Shown: piece after piece, positions 35,156-43,312 of the stretch
Numbering within the stretch: position 1 is the first letter of the stretch
How the letters are laid out: each line of letters opens with the position of its first letter
NCBI RefSeq assembly: GCF_900465345.1
Contig: NZ_UEGO01000016.1
Coordinates: 1 to 60,956, forward strand
Source of the DNA: Asaia bogorensis
GTDB lineage: Bacteria; Pseudomonadota; Alphaproteobacteria; Acetobacterales; Acetobacteraceae
Length of the DNA stretch: 60,956 nucleotides
Direction: 5' to 3'
Made by a program: the position numbers and the translations under genes
Notes under the pieces: generated by a model
What the model was told of the DNA's origin: nothing
The model's input: only the letters and a program-made list of their open reading frames with translations
Databases searched by the model: none

Positions 35156-37765
35156 ATGACCTATCTGCCTCTGACAGCAACCCTGCGGCTGCAATTTCAT
35201 CGTGAATTCACCCTGAATGACGCCATCCCGCTGGTTCCATATTTCAGAAAACTCGGGATCAGCCATGTCTATGCATCGCCGCTCCTGTCCTCCACCCCTG
35301 GCTCCATGCACGGCTATGACACGGTCGATTGCCACACGATCGACCGTGATCGTGGCGGTATTGAAGGGCTGAAGAATCTGGTTGCGGCGCTGCGTGACCA
35401 AGGCATGGGGCTTATTCTTGATATTGTCCCCAACCATATGGGGGTCGGCTGCGCCAACCACTGGTGGATGGATGTCCTGCGCCACGGGCGCGACAGCGCC
35501 TATGCCCAGCATTTCGACATCGACTGGTCACCAGCCAGCCCGATGCTGCACAGCAAGGTGCTGCTGCCTTTTCTCGGCGATCCCCTCGATGACACCATCA
35601 GGAGCGGTGATCTGAAGATCGCGCTTCACGAGGCGTCCAACCATCTCGCCATCCATTACGGCGATCAGTTCTATCCTTTATCCGCACAAAGCGAAGCCGC
35701 ATTACTTGCCGAGGCCGGAAACGTCGGGACATCGGCCATGACCGATGAAACCCTTGCGAAACTCAATGAGCTAATCACCCCTGACAGCAAAAGCGGGCGG
35801 GAGAGACTGGAAGCCCTGCTTGAGGCGCAGCACTACCGTCTGGCCTGGTGGCGCGTTGCAGGCGATCTGGTCAACTGGCGCCGGTTTTTCGATGTTACCT
35901 CTCTGGTGGCCCTGCGTATGGACCGCAAGGACGTGTTTGATGACGCGCATAAGCTCGTCTTCGAGCTCTATCGTGAAGGCCTGATCGACGGCTTGCGCGT
36001 GGATCATGTTGATGGCCTCGCTCGCCCGGCGGAATACTGCACGAGGCTCCGCGCCCGTCTGGACACCCTGCGGCGGGAACGCCCGGAAGGTCTACGCGAT
36101 CAGGCACCTTTCTTCATCGAGAAGATCCTCCAGAAGAACGAAATCCTGCCACTGGAATGGCCGGTTACGGGGACGACTGGCTACGATTTTCTCGAGCAGG
36201 TTGATCTCGCCCTTCATGACCCACGTGGCGAGGCACCATTGACCGAATTATGGTCCGCCTATGGACCAGCTGATTTCGAAACCGTCGAGCACGCGGCCCG
36301 GCATGAGAAACTCGACACCTCGTTTGTGGGTGATTTCGACGCACTGACGACACGGCTTGCGGGGCAGTTCCCTTCCGGCCGTGACCTTACTCCGCACGCC
36401 ATCGGCGTTGCCCTGCGCGCCCTTCTGACCGTCTTTCCGGTCTATCGCAGCTATTTCGCCGATGGCGGTGATTCCGGTGCCGATTTCCGTGCCATCGACA
36501 GGGCACGTCTTGCAGCACAGCAGATTTTGCCCGTCTATCAGCACGAGATACTGGACCAGATTTGCCAGTACCTTGCCGATGCCCGGATCGACACGACGGA
36601 AAGGCAGGATATTCTCGAACGCTTCGAACATCTCACAGCGCCTCTCACGGCCAAGGCAGGTGAGGATACGGCGTTCTATCGCTATGCCCGCCTACTCTCG
36701 CGCAACGATGTCGGTTGCAGCCCCGATCGGTTCGCAGCCCCTGTGAAGAGCTTTCACAGCTTGAACATCGAGCGTCTGGCCAACCACCCCCAGGCACTTC
36801 TCACCACCGCAACGCATGACCACAAGCGCGGGGAGGATGGGCGGGCTCGGCTCATGGTTCTCAGCGAGCCCAAGGCCGACTGGCCTGAAACGGCGCGGCG
36901 CTGGCTGGACCAGAGCCAGGCTTTCCTTGAAAAGACTGCCCATGGTCCCTCACCCATACCAGCCGATGCCTATTTCATTTTTCAGACGCTGATTTCCTCC
37001 TGGCCCTTGAATGAGGCTGGTTTCAGCGATTACAACGAACGTATCGACGCCTATCTGACCAAGGCGCTGCGCGAAGGCGGCAGCCAGACCGGGTGGAGCA
37101 ATCCTGACGAAGCCTATGAAAAAGCCTGCCTGGATTTCGCCCATCGCTGCATGACCGGGGACTTTGGCAAAGGCCTGTCATCCTATGTCGAGCGCATCAG
37201 CCCGGCCGCCACGCTCAACAGCCTGTCCCAGACCTTGCTGCGCATGGCCAGCCCCGGTGTTCCCGACCTTTATCAGGGTCGCGAAACCTGGGATTTCAGC
37301 CTAGTCGATCCGGATAACCGTCGCCCCGTCGATTATCCCGGCCACCAGTCAATGCTCGAGGAAGCCCTGCCCTTTTCCCAGAGCAGCGCCGGGTGGAGAA
37401 ATGGGCGCATCAAGCAGGCATTGATCGAAACCGTTCTGTCTCTTCGCCTAAAGAACACGGATCTCTTTGCCTCCGGGCGTTATCTGCCACTCATGGCCAC
37501 CGGCCCTCTGGCAGAGCATGTGATTGCCTTCCAGCGGCAAACGATGGAAGGCTCCTGCCTTATCATTGCGCCGCGGCTGACAATGGGGCTGGCTCTGGAT
37601 GAAGGTCTGTGCGTCCACCATCGTGGCCTGAGCGAGACGATGCTACCTGTTCAGGGCACTTGGCGCAGCCTGCTGCATGACGGCATCGCACCCGAGGCCG
37701 GTGCTTTCTCACTGGGTTATCTCAATGGCCGCCCACCAATTGATATCCTGATCAACCGGGACTGA
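35156..37765 (+). CDS. treY: Malto-oligosyltrehalose synthase TreY
   Basis: An 869-residue GH13 enzyme that converts the reducing end of maltodextrins into an alpha,alpha-1,1 trehalose unit. Motifs: LRLQFHREFTLNDAIPLVPYF at the start, SPLLSSTPGSMHGYDTVD, DIVPNHMGV, the nucleophile in GLRVDHVDGLARP, FIEKILQKNE and TATHDHKRGEDGRARL, and the family ending SPGVPDLYQGRETWDFSLVDPDNRRPVDY. I chose the ATG at 35156; a GTG at 35147 adds three residues. With TreZ it makes trehalose from the glycogen built by GlgA/GlgB, an osmotic or desiccation protectant. Confidence 0.93.
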   Translation: MTYLPLTATLRLQFHREFTLNDAIPLVPYFRKLGISHVYASPLLSSTPGSMHGYDTVDCHTIDRDRGGIEGLKNLVAALRDQGMGLILDIVPNHMGVGCANHWWMDVLRHGRDSAYAQHFDIDWSPASPMLHSKVLLPFLGDPLDDTIRSGDLKIALHEASNHLAIHYGDQFYPLSAQSEAALLAEAGNVGTSAMTDETLAKLNELITPDSKSGRERLEALLEAQHYRLAWWRVAGDLVNWRRFFDVTSLVALRMDRKDVFDDAHKLVFELYREGLIDGLRVDHVDGLARPAEYCTRLRARLDTLRRERPEGLRDQAPFFIEKILQKNEILPLEWPVTGTTGYDFLEQVDLALHDPRGEAPLTELWSAYGPADFETVEHAARHEKLDTSFVGDFDALTTRLAGQFPSGRDLTPHAIGVALRALLTVFPVYRSYFADGGDSGADFRAIDRARLAAQQILPVYQHEILDQICQYLADARIDTTERQDILERFEHLTAPLTAKAGEDTAFYRYARLLSRNDVGCSPDRFAAPVKSFHSLNIERLANHPQALLTTATHDHKRGEDGRARLMVLSEPKADWPETARRWLDQSQAFLEKTAHGPSPIPADAYFIFQTLISSWPLNEAGFSDYNERIDAYLTKALREGGSQTGWSNPDEAYEKACLDFAHRCMTGDFGKGLSSYVERISPAATLNSLSQTLLRMASPGVPDLYQGRETWDFSLVDPDNRRPVDYPGHQSMLEEALPFSQSSAGWRNGRIKQALIETVLSLRLKNTDLFASGRYLPLMATGPLAEHVIAFQRQTMEGSCLIIAPRLTMGLALDEGLCVHHRGLSETMLPVQGTWRSLLHDGIAPEAGAFSLGYLNGRPPIDILINRD

Positions 37766-37776
37766 TTTTCCGTGAT

Positions 37777-37806
37777 GCGACAGGCTCGAACCATGACGCC
37801 TGTCGC
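37777..37806. terminator. Perfect 9-bp hairpin after treY
   Basis: GCGACAGGC and GCCTGTCGC pair perfectly around a 12-base loop, 12 bases after the treY stop. No T run follows on either strand, so termination may need Rho, or the hairpin may act as a 3' stabiliser. It separates the glg-tre unit from the glycosyltransferase cassette. The rest of 37807-38023 shows no gene. Confidence 0.55.
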
Positions 37807-38023
37807 CCACTCCTTTGGGCATAGACATCCCTATCCTCGCCGGACGCCCTGCAGCGTGGGACTGGTGTCAGCAACCATGCGTAGTCGGCTTTGCATGACC
37901 GCTCGTGATTCAACGAGAGTCTCTCAAGCGCCACACGCGGAAATGGGACGCGGAATGAGTCCCTAAGCGGCGCAACCCGTTCTCTCCCGAAAACGTTACA
38001 CCGCCCCATGAGCGAGGTGACGC

Positions 38024-39457
38024 GTGCATATACTTCACATTGCGCTGGGTGGCTGTCTTCGCGCGCCCCCGGTTACCTACGGAATTACGCCTGATACGGG
38101 CGGTCATATCGCTTATGTGCTCGAGGCGGCCAATGCACAGGCTGCCCGTCCTGACGTTGATCACATCACGATCATTACGAGACGGTTTCGCAATGAAACG
38201 CTTGGTCTGATCCACGATCAGGAAATCGAATGTGTCTCGGACAAGATCACGATCCAGCGCATCGGTGCTCCTGCCTCGCCTTACCGCGAAAAAGATGCCG
38301 CTCTTGCGGACCTTCCTGACCTGACTGAAGCCCTGCTGCGCCATGCCAGCCGCCCGGACCAGCGTTACGACGCTATTCATGTGCATTTTGCCGATGCTGC
38401 CCAGCTTGGTCTCGCTCTTGCGCAAAAGCTGAATATTCCCGTCATCTACACACCCCATGCGCTAGGCATCGATAAATTGCAGGCGGGAGGGCGCAACTGC
38501 CCGGCTTTGCACGCACGTATCGCCATGGAGCGAAGCGCCATCGCTCAGGCCGATGGCATCATCGTTTCAACCCGCGATGAAGCGAGCCACCAGATCCCCC
38601 GCTACGGCGTCGCGCTCAACCGCTCACGTCTGCGCCAGATCACACCCGGCGTCCCCACGCTCGATCCCGCACCCGCGGCGCAAGGACGGACCTTTATCGC
38701 CCGCCATCTGGCCCATCCTGATCGCCCCGTCATTCTGGCAATCGCCCGCGCTGTCGAGAAGAAGAACCTTGTCCTCCTGGCTCAGGCCTATGCAAGTGTT
38801 CCCGGCCTGCGCGAGCGCGCCAATCTGGTCATTCTCGCGGGGCAACATGCCGGTGTGCAACCCGGCACGGAAGAAGCCGGTGTAATTGCACAACTGCATC
38901 ATATCCGTCATGCAGCCGGGCTGGAGGCGCAGTTCGCTCTACCTGCCGCTCATGAGGCGCATGATGTTGCCAGCCTTTACCGGTTTGCGGCTCATACGAG
39001 AGGCGTTTTTGTCAATCCGGCGCGTCACGAACCCTTCGGTCTTACCCTGCTCGAAGCGGCCTCGGTCGCACTGCCCGTTCTTGCCACAAATCGCGGCGGT
39101 CCGGTCGATATCATCGCCAGACTGGGGCATGGCCTGCTCTTTTCACCTGATTCATCAGACAGCCTGACGGACAGGCTGAACCATCTGCTGTCGTCGCCCG
39201 AACTATGGGCACGGCTTTCAGGGTCAGCCACCAGACATCAGGCGCTCCTAGGCTGGGAAAACTACGCCGCAGACTCTGTCGCGTTCTACCGCAAGCTTGG
39301 ACGCCAGCGTCAGCGTTTGGCACGCCCTGCCCCGCGCAGGCTTGCAACTACTGTCTTGCCGCCAGGCAGCATCGCGCCATCGGTTCTTCCCTTGCCTGCA
39401 TTTTCCCAGCTGATTGACAGCGCAACCCAGCCGCAACTGTCAGGATGGTCCGCATGA
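38024..39457 (+). CDS. GT4 glycosyltransferase, sucrose-phosphate-synthase-like group
   Basis: A 477-residue GT-B enzyme. The N-terminal TPDTGGHIAYVLEAANAQA with a following ITRRF is the pattern of sucrose synthase, sucrose-phosphate synthase and mannosylfructose-phosphate synthase. The donor-site segment NPARHEPFGLTLLEAASVAL...GGPVDI (EX7E) matches the same group. It therefore may transfer glucose or mannose to fructose 6-phosphate or a related acceptor, but no sucrose-phosphatase gene is nearby, and the acceptor may have changed. Starts with GTG at 38024. It is the first of four coupled glycosyltransferase genes (next ATG overlaps its stop as ATGA). The C-terminal 50 residues are Pro/Arg-rich. 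Confidence 0.8.
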   Translation: MHILHIALGGCLRAPPVTYGITPDTGGHIAYVLEAANAQAARPDVDHITIITRRFRNETLGLIHDQEIECVSDKITIQRIGAPASPYREKDAALADLPDLTEALLRHASRPDQRYDAIHVHFADAAQLGLALAQKLNIPVIYTPHALGIDKLQAGGRNCPALHARIAMERSAIAQADGIIVSTRDEASHQIPRYGVALNRSRLRQITPGVPTLDPAPAAQGRTFIARHLAHPDRPVILAIARAVEKKNLVLLAQAYASVPGLRERANLVILAGQHAGVQPGTEEAGVIAQLHHIRHAAGLEAQFALPAAHEAHDVASLYRFAAHTRGVFVNPARHEPFGLTLLEAASVALPVLATNRGGPVDIIARLGHGLLFSPDSSDSLTDRLNHLLSSPELWARLSGSATRHQALLGWENYAADSVAFYRKLGRQRQRLARPAPRRLATTVLPPGSIAPSVLPLPAFSQLIDSATQPQLSGWSA

Positions 39458-40602
39458 CACGCCCTATTGGTTATTTCGTGCATCATCAGGGTCGCGGTCA
39501 TGCCGAGCGCTGCCTCGCGATCATCAACGCTCTGCCCGATACGCGTCCGGTACGCATTTTCTGTGCCCGCGCCGATCTGTTTCCTGACCTGCCCTCCCAT
39601 GTCAGTCTGACCGTCATTCCGTCGCTTTTCGAAGCGACCGGGGCGGAAAACGCGGCGCTGGCAGATATGCCCACGCCCCGCACCCTGCATTGTGCGCCGC
39701 TTGGCTGGCCCGGCATACGGCAGGCTATGGGGCAGATTGTGGCGTGGTTTGTCGAGGCAGACCCGGCCCTGATGATTTGTGATGTGTCGGCCGAAATTGC
39801 CCAGCTTTGCCGCCTGTGCAGTGTGCCGCATATCAAGATTCTGCAACACGGCGACCGTGACGACGAGGGCCATCAGGCTGCCTATGATGGCGCGGTCGGT
39901 CTGCTGGCGCCGTTTTCGGCCCAGCTTGCACAACCTGAATGGACGACCTTACGGCTACAGCAGATTTTCTTTGCCGGTGGCCTCGGCAAGCCCGAGATCC
40001 TGCCAGAAAAGGAAGTGGCCCGACAGCGCATCGGCATCGCCCCCGACCGGGAGATGATTCTTGTCATGACGGGCGGCGGCGGATCGGGTTTCACTCTGGC
40101 CCCCATCACGGTCGGCGCACGCCACCGCCCCGATGCCCTGTGGGTCACAATCGGCGCACTGGAACGCGACTGGCACGCAACAGAACCTGGCAATATTCTT
40201 CATCGCGGGTGGGTATCGAACGCGATAGACTATATAGCCGCGGCCGATTGCATCATTGCGAGCACAGGCAATACGACCTGCCAGCAAATTCTCGCCGCCG
40301 GCAAGCCATGGCTTGCTATCCCGGAATGGCGCTATTTCGATGAACAGCGTCGCAAGGCCGAATGCCTCGAAGCCGCCCATATGGCCGTCATACGCCAGCA
40401 CATGCCTGCCTCGGCGCTCGCCTGGGCAAAAGCGCTGGAAGAGACCTATGCGCACCATCGGCCCGGCATCCAGCGCAGCGCCATAGATGATCGTTCCGCC
40501 GAGGGCGTTGCGCACTGGCTTGAGAGCCTGATTGCCCGCCTCTGGAATGAGCCCCCTTCCACCATGACCGGCGCCACCGCGCATGAAAGCTTCCTGCCAT
40601 GA
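39454..40602 (+). CDS. GT-B glycosyltransferase, MurG/UDP-glycosyltransferase-like
   Basis: A 382-residue protein with GT-B character. The N-terminus RPIGYFVHHQGRGHAERCLAIINAL has the glycine/His loop of MurG-like and GT28 enzymes; the C-half has VMTGGGGSGFT and ADCIIASTGNTTCQQILAAGKPWLAIPEWRYFDEQ, the nucleotide-sugar site pattern. Donor and acceptor are unknown. The ATG at 39454 overlaps the previous stop; AGGA lies 8 bases before it. The stop overlaps the next ATG (ATGA). Confidence 0.75.
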   Translation: MTRPIGYFVHHQGRGHAERCLAIINALPDTRPVRIFCARADLFPDLPSHVSLTVIPSLFEATGAENAALADMPTPRTLHCAPLGWPGIRQAMGQIVAWFVEADPALMICDVSAEIAQLCRLCSVPHIKILQHGDRDDEGHQAAYDGAVGLLAPFSAQLAQPEWTTLRLQQIFFAGGLGKPEILPEKEVARQRIGIAPDREMILVMTGGGGSGFTLAPITVGARHRPDALWVTIGALERDWHATEPGNILHRGWVSNAIDYIAAADCIIASTGNTTCQQILAAGKPWLAIPEWRYFDEQRRKAECLEAAHMAVIRQHMPASALAWAKALEETYAHHRPGIQRSAIDDRSAEGVAHWLESLIARLWNEPPSTMTGATAHESFLP

Positions 40603-41618
40603 ACACGCTTTCGGTTCTGACTCTTGCCAAAGGGCGCGCCAGCCATCTGGCCAATATGATGATCGGTCTGTCGCGCCAGAGCGTCCAGCCTGACGAATTC
40701 ATCGTTATCGTGATGCAGGATACGCCCTATGAAAACCTGCCAGAGGTGGATTTTCCCGTGCGTCAGATCCTTGCCCCTGCCGGGGTGATGAATCTGTCTG
40801 CCGCGCGTAATCTCGCGGCATCGGAAGCCATCGGTGAGGCTCTCGTATTTCTCGATATCGATTGTATCCCGGCACCGCATTGCCTGCGGGATTATCGCGA
40901 TGCGCTGGAAACCTGCGACGGGCTGCTGATGGGTGAGGTCATGTACCTCCCCGCTGGGGCAAATGATGAGGGTTGGACCTACGCCGCTTTCGAAGCCGTC
41001 AGCGAGCGCCATTCCGACCGACGCGGGCCACCCGCTTATGGGGTGGAAGCCTGCCCGGATTATCGCTGCTTCTGGTCGCTCAATTTCGCCATTCGCGGGA
41101 CACGCTTCGCGAGTTCAGGCGGGTTCGACGAAGGCTTTACCGGCTATGGCGGTGAGGACACGGATTTTGCCAAGGGTTTCACTCTCGCTGGCAATTCCCT
41201 GGCCTGGGTCAATGGCGCACGCGTCTATCATCAGCACCACACGCATCATATGCCGCCCGTTCACCATCTTGAGACGGTTGTTCGGAACGCCGAGATTTTC
41301 GAGAGCAAATGGGGCTACCGGACCATGGGCCACTGGCTTCACGCCTTCCGGCTCATGGGGCTGATCGATGACACGCCCGGACAGCCTATCCGTATTCTGC
41401 GTGCACCCAATGCAGACGATCTGGCCCTGACAGGACAGCAGGCTCATCAGCCCTATGCCAATACGGCCTCGGTCATCAGAATTCTTGAGCAGCGTCAGGC
41501 AACACGTGAGGCCGCTCTCGCTGCGCTGCGACCGACTGAAACTGCCCCGCCCCTGCCAGTACCTCCTGGCTCTTTACGCCCCGACGCAGTGAACCCTGTC
41601 GCCATCGCGGCTGAGTGA
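40599..41618 (+). CDS. GT2-type glycosyltransferase with galactosyltransferase-like C-terminal domain
   Basis: A 339-residue GT-A enzyme. The N-terminal fold starts SVLTLAKGRASHLANMMIGLSRQ, with the metal-binding LDIDCIP (DxD-like) around residue 88 and the C-terminal GGFDEGFTGYGGEDTDFAKGF, which is the Glyco_transf_7C hallmark of beta-galactosyl and N-acetylgalactosaminyl transferases. It may add a galactose-like sugar. The tail is Pro/Ala-rich. Coupled by ATGA to the preceding gene and 12 bases from the next. Confidence 0.8.
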   Translation: MNTLSVLTLAKGRASHLANMMIGLSRQSVQPDEFIVIVMQDTPYENLPEVDFPVRQILAPAGVMNLSAARNLAASEAIGEALVFLDIDCIPAPHCLRDYRDALETCDGLLMGEVMYLPAGANDEGWTYAAFEAVSERHSDRRGPPAYGVEACPDYRCFWSLNFAIRGTRFASSGGFDEGFTGYGGEDTDFAKGFTLAGNSLAWVNGARVYHQHHTHHMPPVHHLETVVRNAEIFESKWGYRTMGHWLHAFRLMGLIDDTPGQPIRILRAPNADDLALTGQQAHQPYANTASVIRILEQRQATREAALAALRPTETAPPLPVPPGSLRPDAVNPVAIAAE

Positions 41619-41630
41619 CGGGTCGTCATC

Positions 41631-42749
41631 ATGAACCGCCCGCTCCGCATTGCCCTGGTGGCGCATCCGCGCCACCCGATTGCCGAACCATTCAAGGGCG
41701 GCATGGAGGCGCATAGTTTTCATCTTGCGCGAGGCCTGATGGCGCGGGGACATGACGTCATGCTTTTCGCTGCGGGTGACAGCAATCCCGCCTTTACGAT
41801 CGACCCCTTACTGCCTGTTCACTATGACCGCGACTACCCTTGGGAAAATACGAACCCCCATCCGGAGCTCTACACCGTTCTCGACAAGGCCTTTGGCGCG
41901 GCCCGCCACCGGATTTTTTCGGGACACTATGACATTGTTCATAACAACTCCCTCCATCGCTTCGTGATGCAGGAAGCAAAACGCACCGGCCTGCCTTGCG
42001 TGACGTCTCTGCATGTCCCGCCATTCGACGCCATACACGGCGTGGTGCGTGATACGCTGAGTGACACCCATCATGTCACAGTGACATCTGCCCGACAGAA
42101 CATCTCATGGTGGGGGCAGGCCATTCCTCTGCAAAGCGTTGTCGTGCATAACGGCGTCGACTTGGCCTGCTGGCCCTTTGAGGCCTCTGGAGGCCCCCAT
42201 GCAATATGGTGCGGGCGAATAACGCGCAACAAGGGGCCTCATTTCGCTATCGCCGCAGCAAAGCGTGCAGGGCTATCTCTCCGTCTGTTCGGTTATCTTG
42301 AAGACAGAGCCTATTTCGACCAGGAGATCTCGCCCGAACTCGACGAGCAGGTAACTTATGGAGGTATGCTGGAGGGCGCAGCACTTTCGCGCGAATTGCG
42401 AAACGCCGCGTTACTGCTCTTCACGCCGTGCTGGGATGAACCCTTTGGTTTGATTGCCGTAGAAGCCATGGCAAGCGGCCTGCCAGTCGCGTCGTTCGAT
42501 CAAGGTGCGGCACGCGAAATCATCGGCGAGACAAGCGGACGATTTGCGCCACCCGGCGACATTGATGCACTAGCCAACGCCGCGAGAATGGCGCTCGCCA
42601 TTCCCCGGATCCTGCCACGCGAGCAAGCAGAAACCTTGTTTTGCCGAGACAGGATGATAGATCGCTACCTCGCTGTATACGAGCGTGCCATGGCCGCCCG
42701 TAAAAACGGCCACGCAGTTCGATCTCCTCAGGAAACGCTCATATTGTAG
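41631..42749 (+). CDS. GT4 glycosyltransferase
   Basis: A 372-residue GT-B enzyme. IALVAHPRHPIAEPFKGGMEAHSFHLARGL (6-35) is the N-terminal Gly loop and acceptor region; WCGRITRNKGPHFAIAAAKRA begins the donor domain; the nucleotide-sugar EX7E motif is DEPFGLIAVEAMASGLPVASF. Last gene of the four-glycosyltransferase series; its 3' end overlaps by 22 bases the end of the convergent small membrane protein gene. Substrates unknown. Confidence 0.82.
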   Translation: MNRPLRIALVAHPRHPIAEPFKGGMEAHSFHLARGLMARGHDVMLFAAGDSNPAFTIDPLLPVHYDRDYPWENTNPHPELYTVLDKAFGAARHRIFSGHYDIVHNNSLHRFVMQEAKRTGLPCVTSLHVPPFDAIHGVVRDTLSDTHHVTVTSARQNISWWGQAIPLQSVVVHNGVDLACWPFEASGGPHAIWCGRITRNKGPHFAIAAAKRAGLSLRLFGYLEDRAYFDQEISPELDEQVTYGGMLEGAALSRELRNAALLLFTPCWDEPFGLIAVEAMASGLPVASFDQGAAREIIGETSGRFAPPGDIDALANAARMALAIPRILPREQAETLFCRDRMIDRYLAVYERAMAARKNGHAVRSPQETLIL

Positions 42750-42964
42750 ACAGCATAGATCGCCCAAAATAGCGTCGCCCCCAAAGCCCAGTAATTCGTG
42801 TGGAAGTGGTCCTGCATATCGACCGACGTTCCTGCGATGGCCCATGCCAGGCAGACATGGAACATGAAAACGCCAACGACCATGGCGATCATGCGGTAAC
42901 GCAGGCGACGCTGCGCCTTCTGTTCATTCACTTCCAGCGACATATTGGCGACTTCTGTTGTCAT
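42728..42964 (-). CDS. Small two-helix membrane protein, unknown function
   Basis: A 78-residue protein. A charged N-terminus (LEVNEQKAQRRLRYR) is followed by two hydrophobic segments, about 27-45 (AMVVGVFMFHVCLAWAIAG) and 59-76 (WALGATLFWAIYAVYNMS). The start has an exceptional ribosome site, AGGAGAGAGAGA immediately before the ATG on the mRNA strand, which makes it a convincing gene despite its length. It overlaps the convergent glycosyltransferase by 22 bases. A palindrome-rich promoter region lies upstream (43131-43209). I do not recognise the family. Confidence 0.7.
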   Translation of the reverse strand: MTTEVANMSLEVNEQKAQRRLRYRMIAMVVGVFMFHVCLAWAIAGTSVDMQDHFHTNYWALGATLFWAIYAVYNMSVS

Positions 42965-43312
42965 TCTCTCTCTCCTGACGGAGAAGCGTGGACGGTAGAA
43001 CCTAGGATCTCCGGCGCCATTCCGTAACTGACTTCAACATAGCCTACCTTTCGCCGCTCTAAGTGCTGGAACCTTCGCGGTCAGGCAAGCCCTACAGAAA
43101 CAATGGCGGAAACTGACCGGGAATGCAAAATATTGTATGGCCCATATATCGGGACAATAAAGACAATTTCTAATCCAGCGCCAAATATGGCCATATTGCA
43201 CCATACAATGCAGCGCACCGTGCAGGACAAATTGCGCTGCTCAGCATAAGCATCTGACAAATATAGAACTTTTTCTCTCTTTTTCGTGATGTCCGGATGC
43301 TCCTGTTTCCCT
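42965..43312. promoter_or_regulatory. Palindrome-rich upstream region of the small membrane protein gene
   Basis: A 348-base gene-free stretch. It holds a perfect 14-bp palindrome AATATGGCCATATT (43184-43197) and a 9-bp inverted pair ATTGTATGG (43132-43140) / CCATACAAT (43201-43209) that flanks it, plus TATGGCCCATA at 43136-43146. All share an ATATGG/CCATAT half-site, as expected for repeated binding of one dimeric regulator. The far end (43260-43312) is T-rich and probably belongs to the end of the MocR gene. Confidence 0.5.

Noticed and set aside
38024-42749. Capsule or exopolysaccharide locus
   Set aside because: There is no polymerase, flippase, ABC exporter or priming transferase in or next to the cassette.
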